Source of the DNA: Dinoroseobacter sp.
Lineage (GTDB): Bacteria > Pseudomonadota > Alphaproteobacteria > Rhodobacterales > Rhodobacteraceae
Direction of reading: 5' to 3'
Assembly: GCA_030066795.1 (NCBI GenBank)
Contig: JASJAW010000040.1
Coordinates: forward strand, 124,001 to 188,000
DNA: 64,000 bases
The notes beneath the pieces were generated by a model. It was not told the DNA's origin. It saw only the letters and a program-made list of their open reading frames with translations, and ran no database searches. Position numbers and translations under genes: made by a program. Below are positions 56,866 to 64,000 of this stretch, one piece after another. Each line of letters starts with the position of its first letter. Position 1 is the stretch's first letter.

Positions 56866-57539
56866 TGATCCCAGAGTTTGTTGGCTAGCACGAGGCCCTC
56901 CGGATGGCCGACATCGACCCAATGCCCTTGATACTCGAGTCCAAACAGTCGACCACGCTGGGAAGCTTTGTCCCAAACGCTGTTCAGCGAAAACACACGG
57001 TCTTCTATTTCGTCCAGCGTGGCAAGCGACAGGATTTGTGCGCCGGTATAGACGAAATCCCCACCACGGGAGAGCCGGTTGTCCGGTTCCAAAGAGAAAT
57101 CGCCTGGAGCTGCGCGACCTTCGGCCCGGGCCAGCGGTACTGTCAACAACAGAGCGTCCATCTCCGTTGCATCCCACGCCTCAGCCAAAGGGCGCAGTAC
57201 GTTCGGATCGGACCAGATCGCGTCGGAATTCAGAGTGAAGGCAGTGTCGCTCTCAAGATAAGGGAGAGCTTTCTTCAAGCCGCCGCCGGTGTCTAGAATT
57301 TCGGCGGTTTCGTCTGCAATAATGATGTCGGTTCGAGCTTTTATGGCGCTCCTGATCTGATCGCCAAGGTAGTGGATATTCACCACTTTCCGTGCGACGT
57401 GCGCATGATCCGAAATTCTAAGTGCATGGTTCAATAGAGTCTGGCCGCCCACTTGCAGCAAGGGCTTCGGGCAGGACTGGGTCAACGCCCCCATTCGCGT
57501 GCCGAATCCAGCCGCAAAGATCATTACAGCCTCGGGCAT
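56856..57539 (-). CDS. MurU-like sugar-1-phosphate nucleotidyltransferase
   Basis: 227 aa. Nucleotide-binding signature IFAAGFGTRMGALTQSCPKPLLQVGG (split) and LNSDAIWSDP with the metal-binding Asp. Its place next to an AmgK-like kinase suggests the MurNAc-1-phosphate uridylyltransferase MurU of the cell-wall recycling route that bypasses de novo UDP-MurNAc synthesis. It overlaps the kinase by 16 bp and addB by 10 bp. Confidence 0.85.
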   Translation of the reverse strand: MPEAVMIFAAGFGTRMGALTQSCPKPLLQVGGQTLLNHALRISDHAHVARKVVNIHYLGDQIRSAIKARTDIIIADETAEILDTGGGLKKALPYLESDTAFTLNSDAIWSDPNVLRPLAEAWDATEMDALLLTVPLARAEGRAAPGDFSLEPDNRLSRGGDFVYTGAQILSLATLDEIEDRVFSLNSVWDKASQRGRLFGLEYQGHWVDVGHPEGLVLANKLWDQWF

Positions 57540-58519
57540 GTTCCAGCTCTGGCTTTAAGGGATGCAAGGTGCTCCGCGCTTGGCTTAGGTAAGCACTCTG
57601 ACGTCAACTCCGCCAAGTCCCGAAGGGACGGATGCTGGAGATTGGCTTGTAACTGGCCCCAGACCCTTGGGATCAAGTCGACATAGTCGGGTTTGTTGAA
57701 ATGAAGCGAAAGCCGCGCAAACACACCAAGAATTCGCAGTGCGCGCTGCGCTCCTAAAACGGCGGCCGCATGATCAAAAACCGCTCCGGTCATGCCCGAT
57801 CCGGTTTGATAATGCATCGCCATAGCGCGAGCCACATTCGCTGGCACATCTCGACGTGCGTCCTGCATTAGTGAGATCACGTCATAGACTGGGTGGCCCC
57901 GTGCAGCGTCCTGAAAGTCGAGAAGCCCGACGCGGTCCAACCCATCCGCGTTGTCAATCCAAAGCAGGTTCTCCGCATGATAATCGCGCAAGACCAGAAC
58001 CGGCTGCGACCAGTCAAGCGCGGTGAGCGCCGTTGTCATACTTGTGGCCAGCGCTTCCGCCGAAGGCAGGTCATCCGCATACCAGATTGCGGCCAGCTTT
58101 GCGGCCTCCGCCATGGGAAAGGCGGTGTAGTCAGGAACGTCGCCTGGTGGTAACGGGCCTGCGTGAAGGCGCAACAGAACGTCAATTGCGCTTTTGTAGA
58201 GCCGATTTTGTGATTCAGGCTCGATCTCAAACCGGCGCACGAACAGCCCGTCTCCAAGATCCTCCAGAAGTACCAGCCCTGCCACCGGGTCGCTTGAAAA
58301 CACCGCTGGAGCATGCAGGCCGACAGCGCGTAAATGGGCAGCGATTTTCAAGAATGGCCCTGTGTCCTCGCCGCGCTCCGGCGCTGCATCCATCAGTACC
58401 GCGCGGTGACCGTTTCGCGACACACGCATATAGCGCCTGTTCGAAGCATCGCCCGCCAGAGGGCGCACCTCGGCGGATGCCCAGCCTGCCCCAGCAAGGA
58501 AGTCAGTGTAGTCCGTCAT
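57524..58519 (-). CDS. AmgK-like sugar kinase (aminoglycoside phosphotransferase fold)
   Basis: 331 aa. The kinase catalytic loop is VLRDYHAENLLWIDN and the metal-binding motif is GLLDFQDAARGHPVYD. DASNRRYMRVSRNG lies near the start. AmgK phosphorylates the anomeric carbon of MurNAc and GlcNAc for MurU. The tsaE-amgK-murU order, with overlaps, supports this; the sugar specificity is inferred from family and context. Confidence 0.87.
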   Translation of the reverse strand: MTDYTDFLAGAGWASAEVRPLAGDASNRRYMRVSRNGHRAVLMDAAPERGEDTGPFLKIAAHLRAVGLHAPAVFSSDPVAGLVLLEDLGDGLFVRRFEIEPESQNRLYKSAIDVLLRLHAGPLPPGDVPDYTAFPMAEAAKLAAIWYADDLPSAEALATSMTTALTALDWSQPVLVLRDYHAENLLWIDNADGLDRVGLLDFQDAARGHPVYDVISLMQDARRDVPANVARAMAMHYQTGSGMTGAVFDHAAAVLGAQRALRILGVFARLSLHFNKPDYVDLIPRVWGQLQANLQHPSLRDLAELTSECLPKPSAEHLASLKARAGTCPRL

Positions 58520-59016
58520 GACCGAATTGCCTCAATCACCGGGGGGAGCCGCTGCATCCAGTCGCCGGACTCATATGAGATTACCACGTCGCGACTGTTC
58601 TCTTGTGATGCAGACGCGTTCAAAGCGATGAACAACGCGTCCTCCGGCGTCATATCTTCCAATCGATCCGGCCATTCCACGAGACAGATTGCGGTTTCGA
58701 ATGCTTCCTCTAACCCCAGTTCGAGGACCTCGTCCACTGAGGTGAGCCGGAATAAGTCGCAATGCCAAATGTCGACATCGGAGAGCTCATAGACCTGCAC
58801 CAAAGTAAAGGTGGGCGATGGAACATCCTCGAACCGCCCCTCGGCCATAAGGCGGGCTTGAATAATGGCGCGGCTGAGAAAGCTTTTACCAGCTCCGATG
58901 TTTCCAGCCAGTAGAAGTGTATCACCCGCACGTAAGACAGGCGCCAGAGACTTTGCGAATGCCTCTGAATGAGCGGGGTCGGTGAGCATGAAGCGGAAAG
59001 TTCGTGGCGCCTGCAT
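58516..59016 (-). CDS. tsaE: TsaE, tRNA t6A biosynthesis ATPase
   Basis: 166 aa. Part of the TsaBDE complex for N6-threonylcarbamoyl-adenosine at tRNA position 37. P-loop LLLAGNIGAGKSFLSRAI, then PSPTFTLVQVYE, IWHCDLFRL (HxDLYR-like) and LVEWPDRL. It overlaps the amgK-like gene by 4 bp. The ATG at 59016 is used; an internal ATG at 58989 is the alternative. Confidence 0.95.
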   Translation of the reverse strand: MQAPRTFRFMLTDPAHSEAFAKSLAPVLRAGDTLLLAGNIGAGKSFLSRAIIQARLMAEGRFEDVPSPTFTLVQVYELSDVDIWHCDLFRLTSVDEVLELGLEEAFETAICLVEWPDRLEDMTPEDALFIALNASASQENSRDVVISYESGDWMQRLPPVIEAIRS

Positions 59017-59116
59017 GCCTCAGTTGTACCGCCGCGCCCGGCCTCTGCAAGCACACAAACATCCAGAGCTGTACAAAAGCGGCGACAGCTCATTCCGCGA
59101 TGGTTTCTGTTAGGGT

Positions 59117-60391
59117 CTACCTCGCGGTTTCAACCTCTGCCATCACGGTTTCCGGCTCGAAAATGATCAGGGTCATCGCGCCGGGCAGCGGTACAAAACG
59201 GCATGTGTAGAGCTGGCCGCTCGCTCTTTGGCGAACAGTATCTTCCCAGGGTGAACGCGGCTGCTCCGATCTTCCAAGCTCACGGATATCTCCCCAAATC
59301 GGGGATGGGTCGAAGATCTCTTGCCAAAGCTTCGTTGTGTCCGCGATGGCTGGTGTGCTCAGAGTGTTACCATCATTCAGGTCAAAAAGTACGTCGTAGG
59401 CTTTGCTTGTCAGAACCAGCTGGCCGCGTTCATTGAATACTGCCAAAGCGGGTCCAATCTCGTCGATTACCGTTTGCCCCAACTCTAACTCGGATCGGAA
59501 ACGACGTGTGAGCGACAACTCTGACGATACATCCTCAAGCGTGATTGCGATGCCACCATCGAAGTGCGGCCTGGCTTGCATCCGATAGGTCTGCCCGCTG
59601 GCTAGCGCCCATGTTTCTTCAAAAAGCCCCTGATTGGCTGCAGCTTCCAACGTGCTCAAGCGGTCGCGCCAGTCTTTGTAGTCCCTTGGCTCGGGCAGCA
59701 TGTTTTTGTCCCGTAGCCTGTCTAGAACTTCTGTCAGCAGAGGCCGCGAGCTCAACCATTCCGGTTCAAGAGTAGTGAGGTCGATCAGAGCCGGGTTAAA
59801 CAGAACAAGCTGACGTCTTTTGTCAAAAATCGCCAGTCCGACCTGCAAATGGGCAAAAGTACCGGTCAATGTCTGTACAAAGCTGCGCAAGCTGCGTTCA
59901 GCTTTGATCGTCATGTCGATCGGGACAGCTGAATACAGGGCCTCATCCTCAAACCGGAACGCATACACGTCAAACCAGCCTTTGTTGTCTTCTGCGATGT
60001 CTACCGCCATTCGTCGAGCACCCGGACTACCGGGTTGGGCAAGCGAGGTCGCCTTGAACACGGGAGCAAGCGGCCATGTCCCCGTACGGTCTGGGTGAAT
60101 TTGATCTGCAAGATCCATGTAGGCGCTGTTCGCCCAATTTATTGCGCCCGATTTTGATTGGAGCCACAGCAATACCGGAACCTGAGCTGTGATTACGCGC
60201 AAACGTTCGAGCTCGGTTTCGACATCCGGTGTCAAAGTGCGATTGGCGGACTTCTGGATGGTGGAAAGTTGGGTTCGGTGACTGTCCCCCGGATCTGCGT
60301 TCAGATACCGCAAAACTCCATAAGCCATACTCGCTGCGAGAAACGACACGCAGGCCAAGGCCAAGAAGCCCACGAAACTCAGTTCCAACAT
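59117..60391 (-). CDS. Membrane-anchored PAS-domain protein without a kinase domain
   Basis: 424 aa. One N-terminal transmembrane helix (LSFVGFLALACVSFLAASMAYGV, split), a linker with a short coiled-coil-like segment, and PAS-like domains: one around VPVLLWLQSKSGAINWANSAYMDLA (split), another around AHLQVGLAIFDKRRQLVLFNPAL (split), and a third in IGPALAVFNERGQLVLTSKAYD. There is no histidine kinase, cyclase or DNA-binding output. It lies 74 bp downstream of regB on the same strand and 100 bp before tsaE. The role is unknown; signal input or adaptor is one guess. The ATG at 60391 has GGGGG upstream. Confidence 0.82.
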   Translation of the reverse strand: MLELSFVGFLALACVSFLAASMAYGVLRYLNADPGDSHRTQLSTIQKSANRTLTPDVETELERLRVITAQVPVLLWLQSKSGAINWANSAYMDLADQIHPDRTGTWPLAPVFKATSLAQPGSPGARRMAVDIAEDNKGWFDVYAFRFEDEALYSAVPIDMTIKAERSLRSFVQTLTGTFAHLQVGLAIFDKRRQLVLFNPALIDLTTLEPEWLSSRPLLTEVLDRLRDKNMLPEPRDYKDWRDRLSTLEAAANQGLFEETWALASGQTYRMQARPHFDGGIAITLEDVSSELSLTRRFRSELELGQTVIDEIGPALAVFNERGQLVLTSKAYDVLFDLNDGNTLSTPAIADTTKLWQEIFDPSPIWGDIRELGRSEQPRSPWEDTVRQRASGQLYTCRFVPLPGAMTLIIFEPETVMAEVETAR

Positions 60392-60465
60392 CACTTACCC
60401 CCAGGCTGTGCCTGAAAAGCGTGGAAGACTTTGGTTAATCGGGAGTTAACGATCAGGGGCTGTGC

Positions 60466-61857
60466 CTAGGCTTCGATCCTTTGATTTTCGCCAAGTGCCC
60501 GGCGTTCGGCGTCTTCCGGCCGCGCGACAACTTCCCGTGGCCAGATCGCTTCGACGATCGCGCCGGACCTGACGGGTCGTTCTTCTTTCGGTAAGAAAGG
60601 GTCCGATCCATTAGCGAAGCTCAACTCCGCGCCTGTGCGCTCCAACAACGTCTTCGCAATGAAGAGACCGAGGCCCATCCCCTCATATCCGGGGCGTCTG
60701 GAATCGGGCGGGCTGCGGCGTTTGCGCACAAACGGATCTCCGATCCGGCCCAGAAGATGGTTTGGATACCCTTCGCCGTCGTCGATTATGCGCACAAGGA
60801 CCACTTCATCGGTCCAATGCACATCGATCCAGACATTAGCCTCAGCAAAATCAACGGCGTTCTGGACGAAATTGCGGATGCCATGAATGATCTCCGGCTG
60901 GCGGCGGATGGTGGGCTGTTCGTTATCGCCTCCCGGGGCGGGCGAGACATCGAAATGAAGGGATTTGCCGCGCTGCGCATGGGGCTCGGCGGCTTCGCGA
61001 ATGATCGCGCCCAAGGGCGCGGTCTTGAGATGCAGATCATCCTTTCCGGCACGGCCCATATCCCGCAGAATATCGCGACATCGATCCGCTTGATCCCGGA
61101 TCAGTTGCGCATCTTCGCGGAGGATTTCGTCATCAAGCTCCTCAGCGAGTTCCTGACTGACCAGCTTGATCGTGGCCAAAGGCGTGCCGAGTTCGTGGGC
61201 CGCAGCCGCAATGACCCCGCCAAGATCAGTTAGTTTCTGCTCTCGGGCCAAGGCCATTTGCGTGGCCAGCAAAGCTTCGGACATTGAATGCGTCTCGCCA
61301 GTTACACGGTAGGCGTAGCCCCCTAGGAAGAGTACGCCGATGACGATGGCAATCCAGAAGCCGAATGCCAGAATGTCTGGCATGCGGAGAATGAAGCCAT
61401 CGGCTGTACGCAGCGGTATGTGGTAGAACCCAACTGCTGAAATCAACGCTAGGGCCATAATTCCCAGCAAAAGGGTCGATTTCAGACGCAATGTGGCGGC
61501 TGAAATCGTCACAGGAGCAAGGATGAGGAGTGCGAACGGATTGTTCAGTCCGCCAGTGAGATAAAGCAGAAAGGCCAGTTGTGAGACGTCAAACATCAAC
61601 GTCAGCATTGCTTCGTTCTCGGACAGGCGCTTGTTTTCCGGGTAGACGAACATTGCGATGGTGTTCGCAATGAAAGATGCTCCAATCGCCAGATAGAGAA
61701 GCCCGTAGTTTAACTGCAGTTCGAGGATTTGAGATGCAACGGCGATCGTAATGATCTGACCTGTGATCGCCATCCAGCGGAGAAGGATAAGCGTCCGCAG
61801 TCGCACCCAGGTGGCGCGGTCCTCTTGTCGTGTCTGGCTCGCGAAACTGTCAGTCAT
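60466..61857 (-). CDS. regB: RegB/PrrB redox sensor histidine kinase
   Basis: 463 aa. Six N-terminal transmembrane helices carry the quinone-binding heptad GGLNNPF (about residue 100). The H-box is IAAAAHELGTPLATIKLVSQ with the phosphorylated His. The redox-active Cys lies in DRCRDILRDMG. ATPase boxes are GIRNFVQNAVDFA, IDDGEGYP and GMGLGLFIAKTLL. RegB senses the respiratory quinone pool and phosphorylates RegA under low oxygen. It is divergent from senC-regA across 91 bp. Confidence 0.95.
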   Translation of the reverse strand: MTDSFASQTRQEDRATWVRLRTLILLRWMAITGQIITIAVASQILELQLNYGLLYLAIGASFIANTIAMFVYPENKRLSENEAMLTLMFDVSQLAFLLYLTGGLNNPFALLILAPVTISAATLRLKSTLLLGIMALALISAVGFYHIPLRTADGFILRMPDILAFGFWIAIVIGVLFLGGYAYRVTGETHSMSEALLATQMALAREQKLTDLGGVIAAAAHELGTPLATIKLVSQELAEELDDEILREDAQLIRDQADRCRDILRDMGRAGKDDLHLKTAPLGAIIREAAEPHAQRGKSLHFDVSPAPGGDNEQPTIRRQPEIIHGIRNFVQNAVDFAEANVWIDVHWTDEVVLVRIIDDGEGYPNHLLGRIGDPFVRKRRSPPDSRRPGYEGMGLGLFIAKTLLERTGAELSFANGSDPFLPKEERPVRSGAIVEAIWPREVVARPEDAERRALGENQRIEA

Positions 61858-61948
61858 TATATCGGGCGAAGTGTCACAGACGGCTGGTTATTCAACATAG
61901 AGTTACCCATCCTTCTGACAGAAGAACAGGTGCGACAGGGAAACCGAC

Positions 61949-62569
61949 ATGAAGATTTATGCTTTGACGGCAGTAGGATTGATATCGGCCATGCTGGGCG
62001 GGTTGATATATCTTGCGTTCTTCAACACCCCTGAGGATGCTTTGGCACAATGCCGGGGCGGCGTTGTTGCTTCGGGGAACGCGTCTATCGGCGGACCTTT
62101 TGAGCTTGTCAACGAAAGCGGCGCAACGGTTACGGATGCGGATGTGATCACCGCACCGACACTTGTTTATTTCGGATACACCTTCTGTCCGGATGTCTGT
62201 CCTTTGGATGCATATCGTAATGGAGAGGCCGCCGACTTGCTGACGGCTCAGGGGTATGACGTGCAAACCGTATTCATCACCGTGGACCCAGCGCGGGACA
62301 CGCCAGAGCAACTTGGATTTTTTACTGATGCCATGCACCCCGATATGATCGGACTGACAGGAACTGAGGAGCAGGTGGCGGCAGCCTCAAAGGCTTACAA
62401 GACTTACTACCGGAAGCAGGATGGGGACCCGGAGTACTATCTAGTGGACCATTCAACGTTCACATACCTTATGCTTCCACAAACGGGTTTCGCCGACTTT
62501 TTTCGTCGGGAGGACAGTGCGCAACAGATCGCAGAACGCACAGCATGTTTTCTAGATGTAACCAGCTAA
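61949..62569 (+). CDS. senC: SenC/PrrC, Sco-type copper protein
   Basis: 206 aa. An N-terminal hydrophobic anchor (LTAVGLISAMLGGLIYLAF) precedes a thioredoxin-like Sco domain with the copper motif FCPDVCPLD (CX3C) and a late His in VDHSTFTYLM. Sco proteins deliver copper to cytochrome oxidase CuA and are linked to RegBA signalling in Rhodobacter. It is 87 bp ahead of regA on the same strand. Confidence 0.94.
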   Translation: MKIYALTAVGLISAMLGGLIYLAFFNTPEDALAQCRGGVVASGNASIGGPFELVNESGATVTDADVITAPTLVYFGYTFCPDVCPLDAYRNGEAADLLTAQGYDVQTVFITVDPARDTPEQLGFFTDAMHPDMIGLTGTEEQVAAASKAYKTYYRKQDGDPEYYLVDHSTFTYLMLPQTGFADFFRREDSAQQIAERTACFLDVTS

Positions 62570-62656
62570 AGCGATGTTTGACCGCAAGAAAGTTTCTCAC
62601 TAAACAAGAACTCAGATAAAAAGCGGATATTCGCCGTACCTTTAGGGGAGGACCCC

Positions 62657-63211
62657 ATGAACGACCGACCAGCCCGTGATATCGGGCCAGATGCTTCCTT
62701 GCTTTTGGTTGACGATGATGAGCCGTTCCTGAGGCGGTTGGCGCGGGCGATGGAAAAGCGGGGGTTCGAGCCAGAAATGGCAGGCTCCGTAGCCGCTGGC
62801 AAAGCGATTGCCACAGCGCGCCCCCCCGCCTACGCGGTCGTGGATCTGCGTCTGGAAGATGGGAACGGCCTCGACGTAGTGGAGGTTCTGCGGGAGCGAC
62901 GTCCGGATGCCCGGATCGTTGTTCTTACAGGTTACGGCGCGATTGCAACAGCGGTCGCGGCAGTGAAGATCGGCGCGACGGACTATCTGTCTAAGCCTGC
63001 CGATGCGAATGATATCACCGCTGCTCTTCTCGCTTCTGAGGACGAACTTCCGCCGCCGCCGGAAAACCCGATGAGCGCGGACAGAGTCCGGTGGGAACAC
63101 ATTCAGCGCGTTTATGAGCTGTGCGATCGGAACGTTTCTGAAACAGCACGGCGCCTGAACATGCACCGCCGGACGCTACAGCGTATCCTGGCGAAACGTA
63201 GTCCACGTTAG
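62657..63211 (+). CDS. regA: RegA/PrrA response regulator
   Basis: 184 aa. Receiver domain with the acidic pocket LLLVDDDEPFLRRLAR, phospho-acceptor Asp in AVVDLRLEDGNGLDVV, and Lys in LSKPADAN. A Pro-rich linker (ELPPPPENP) leads to a Fis-type helix-turn-helix (NVSETARRLNMHRRTLQRIL). This is the global regulator that turns on photosynthesis, carbon fixation and respiratory genes at low oxygen. RBS GGGGAGGACCCC precedes the ATG. Confidence 0.96.
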   Translation: MNDRPARDIGPDASLLLVDDDEPFLRRLARAMEKRGFEPEMAGSVAAGKAIATARPPAYAVVDLRLEDGNGLDVVEVLRERRPDARIVVLTGYGAIATAVAAVKIGATDYLSKPADANDITAALLASEDELPPPPENPMSADRVRWEHIQRVYELCDRNVSETARRLNMHRRTLQRILAKRSPR

Positions 63212-63232
63212 TTCCTACCGAATGCAATCTTT

Positions 63233-63258
63233 AAGACCCGCGCTTGCGGGTCTTTCTT
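63233..63258. terminator. Rho-independent terminator after regA
   Basis: AAGACCCGC (63233-63241), GCTT, GCGGGTCTT (63246-63254), perfect 9-bp stem followed by TCTT. It lies 21 bp after the regA stop and just before the end of the leftward GNAT gene, so it may serve both. Confidence 0.9.
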
Positions 63259-63259
63259 G

Positions 63260-63751
63260 CTAGTCGAGATCGAAACGCATCCTGACCCTGTCAAAGCGTG
63301 TGGTGTTTGAAAGCGTCTGGCTGGCCTCGCGGATGTAAAGTTCGAAGCCGCGGCTCTGATAGTAAGCTAGACCGCCCGTATTATCTGCATGGAGTGTCGC
63401 GTTAATCCACCGATACCCCAATTCGCGGGCAGCACGTACGGTTTCCGCAAATAGGCGGGACCCGATCCCGAGACCGGACCGCCCGTTGCGCACGAAGGTC
63501 GCGATATCGCAGGCCTCAGGTGGGAGGTCTTCATGTGGCTCAATCGACTGAAAGCCGAGGATTCTACCCGCCTCGGTTTCCGCCACGTGTCGAGCTGAGT
63601 GCCCTGAAGCCTTGTAAAGCCATTCCAGTACTTCGGCTTTTGAGATGTCGTGCGTTTGCGCCGTTCTGACCGTATTCCTGGCGATTTCGTTCAGTAGACA
63701 GGCCACGTCCGCCGCATCAAGGGACCCGGCCCGACGGACAATCACCTTCAT
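63260..63751 (-). CDS. GNAT family N-acetyltransferase
   Basis: 163 aa. IVRRAGSLDAADVACLLNEI at the start and the acetyl-CoA loop RNGRSGLGIGSRLFAETVRAAR (Q/RxxGxG/A pattern; split). NATLHADNTGGLAYYQSRGFE fits the GNAT C-terminus. The substrate is unknown. The ATG overlaps the end of the HD-hydrolase gene by 4 bp, so the two are one unit. Rhodobacter has hvrA after regA at this place; here it is absent. Confidence 0.88.
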   Translation of the reverse strand: MKVIVRRAGSLDAADVACLLNEIARNTVRTAQTHDISKAEVLEWLYKASGHSARHVAETEAGRILGFQSIEPHEDLPPEACDIATFVRNGRSGLGIGSRLFAETVRAARELGYRWINATLHADNTGGLAYYQSRGFELYIREASQTLSNTTRFDRVRMRFDLD

Positions 63752-64000
63752 AAAAGGTCAAGCAGTGCGGCGTGGCGTGCTGAGAACGCGGTGCGCACCT
63801 CGGTGGGCGGACGTAGTTCGATCTGCAGACCTTCCGTAATCTCGGATTTCGGCTTCCCGAAGAACTTGTCGGCCTCCGTCTCAGAGAATCCTGCAATCTG
63901 GGTAGCTTCAAGCCACGCGCTGACCTTGTCAGCTCGTTTGATAGCTGCCTTTACCGCCTTCGGCAGCACTGCCGGCAAGCCAAATCGTAAATGAATTGCG
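63748..64000 (-). CDS. HD-type hydrolase (YfbR-like), C-terminal part; 5' end outside window
   Basis: 83 residues to the window edge, beginning AIHLRFGLPAVLPKAVKAAI and including KRADKVSAWLEATQIAGFSE and LQIELRPPTEVRTAF. The KxADK-type Asp motif and C-terminus fit HD-domain nucleotidases or phosphohydrolases of the YfbR kind, but the HD pair itself lies outside. The frame stays open to the edge, so it is a partial gene and not a 76-aa one starting at the internal TTG (63978). Confidence 0.65.
   Translation of the reverse strand, partial: AIHLRFGLPAVLPKAVKAAIKRADKVSAWLEATQIAGFSETEADKFFGKPKSEITEGLQIELRPPTEVRTAFSARHAALLDLL

Noticed and set aside
56866-57177. Long N-terminal extension of addB
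   Set aside because: It lies over the murU-like gene in another frame and lacks AddB-like sequence; AddB similarity starts near 56830.
60404-60467. Direct repeat GGCTGTGCCT at 60404-60413 and 60458-60467
   Set aside because: Ten bases only, one copy in the regB stop region, and no clear link to a function.
63748-63978. A complete 76-aa gene starting at TTG 63978
   Set aside because: The frame is open to the window edge and reads as the C-terminus of a larger HD-type hydrolase.

Overview
The window is chromosomal DNA of an aerobic anoxygenic phototrophic alphaproteobacterium, most likely a Rhodobacteraceae member of the Roseobacter group. The evidence is the crtA-bchI-bchD-bchO end of a photosynthesis gene cluster, a RegB/SenC/RegA (PrrBCA) redox system, an alphaproteobacterial parAB-rsmG-mnmG-mnmE-rho block, and a BacNav sodium channel of the type common in marine roseobacters. 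Coding density is very high, many neighbours overlap by 4 bp (ATGA), and no rRNA, tRNA, insertion sequence, phage or CRISPR array was seen. Genus and species cannot be fixed by eye.

Layout. 1-3.6 kb: the - strand operon crtA-bchI-bchD-bchO (bchO cut by the window edge) behind a TGT-N12-ACA PpsR-type operator. 3.6-10.8 kb: comF, a putative methyltransferase, hemH, a 59-aa secreted or membrane peptide, two L,D-transpeptidase-fold proteins around a CAP lipoprotein, the sodium channel and a TrmA-family methyltransferase. 10.8-20.7 kb: an ABC half-transporter pair, cca, two Nudix hydrolases, hslO, a DUF900 lipoprotein hydrolase, and a response regulator/SpoIIE-type phosphatase divergent from an HPt protein. 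20.7-34.2 kb: ilvA, argG, msrA, maeB, mutS, grpE, hrcA, then rph-rdgB-Rid-hemW-ybaN. 34.2-41.6 kb: parB, parA, rsmG, mnmG, mnmE, rho and hemJ, all leftward, with three perfect parS sites. 41.6-41.96 kb: the only gene-free stretch over 300 bp, AT-rich with DnaA-box-like sites, my candidate for oriC. 42-48 kb: maf, aroE, coaE, dnaQ rightward, then secB, fxsA, a Tim44-domain gene, mltA and an Smr gene. 48-59 kb: hslUV, trxA, addA, addB, murU-like, amgK-like, tsaE. 59-64 kb: a PAS protein, regB, senC, regA, a GNAT acetyltransferase and the C-terminus of an HD hydrolase.

How the genes fit together. The window holds both sides of the protoporphyrin IX branch point: HemJ makes protoporphyrin, HemH inserts iron, and BchI/BchD (with BchO) belong to the magnesium branch. 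RegB/RegA at the right end is the known redox regulator of such pigment genes in Rhodobacter, and PpsR, the inferred ligand of the crtA operator, is the classical aerobic repressor. Around the candidate origin, genes on both sides run outward, as expected for replication-transcription co-orientation. Cell-wall recycling and remodelling (AmgK/MurU-like, MltA, L,D-transpeptidases), proteostasis (HslUV, GrpE/HrcA, Hsp33, SecB, FxsA) and DNA repair (MutS, AddAB) fill much of the rest.
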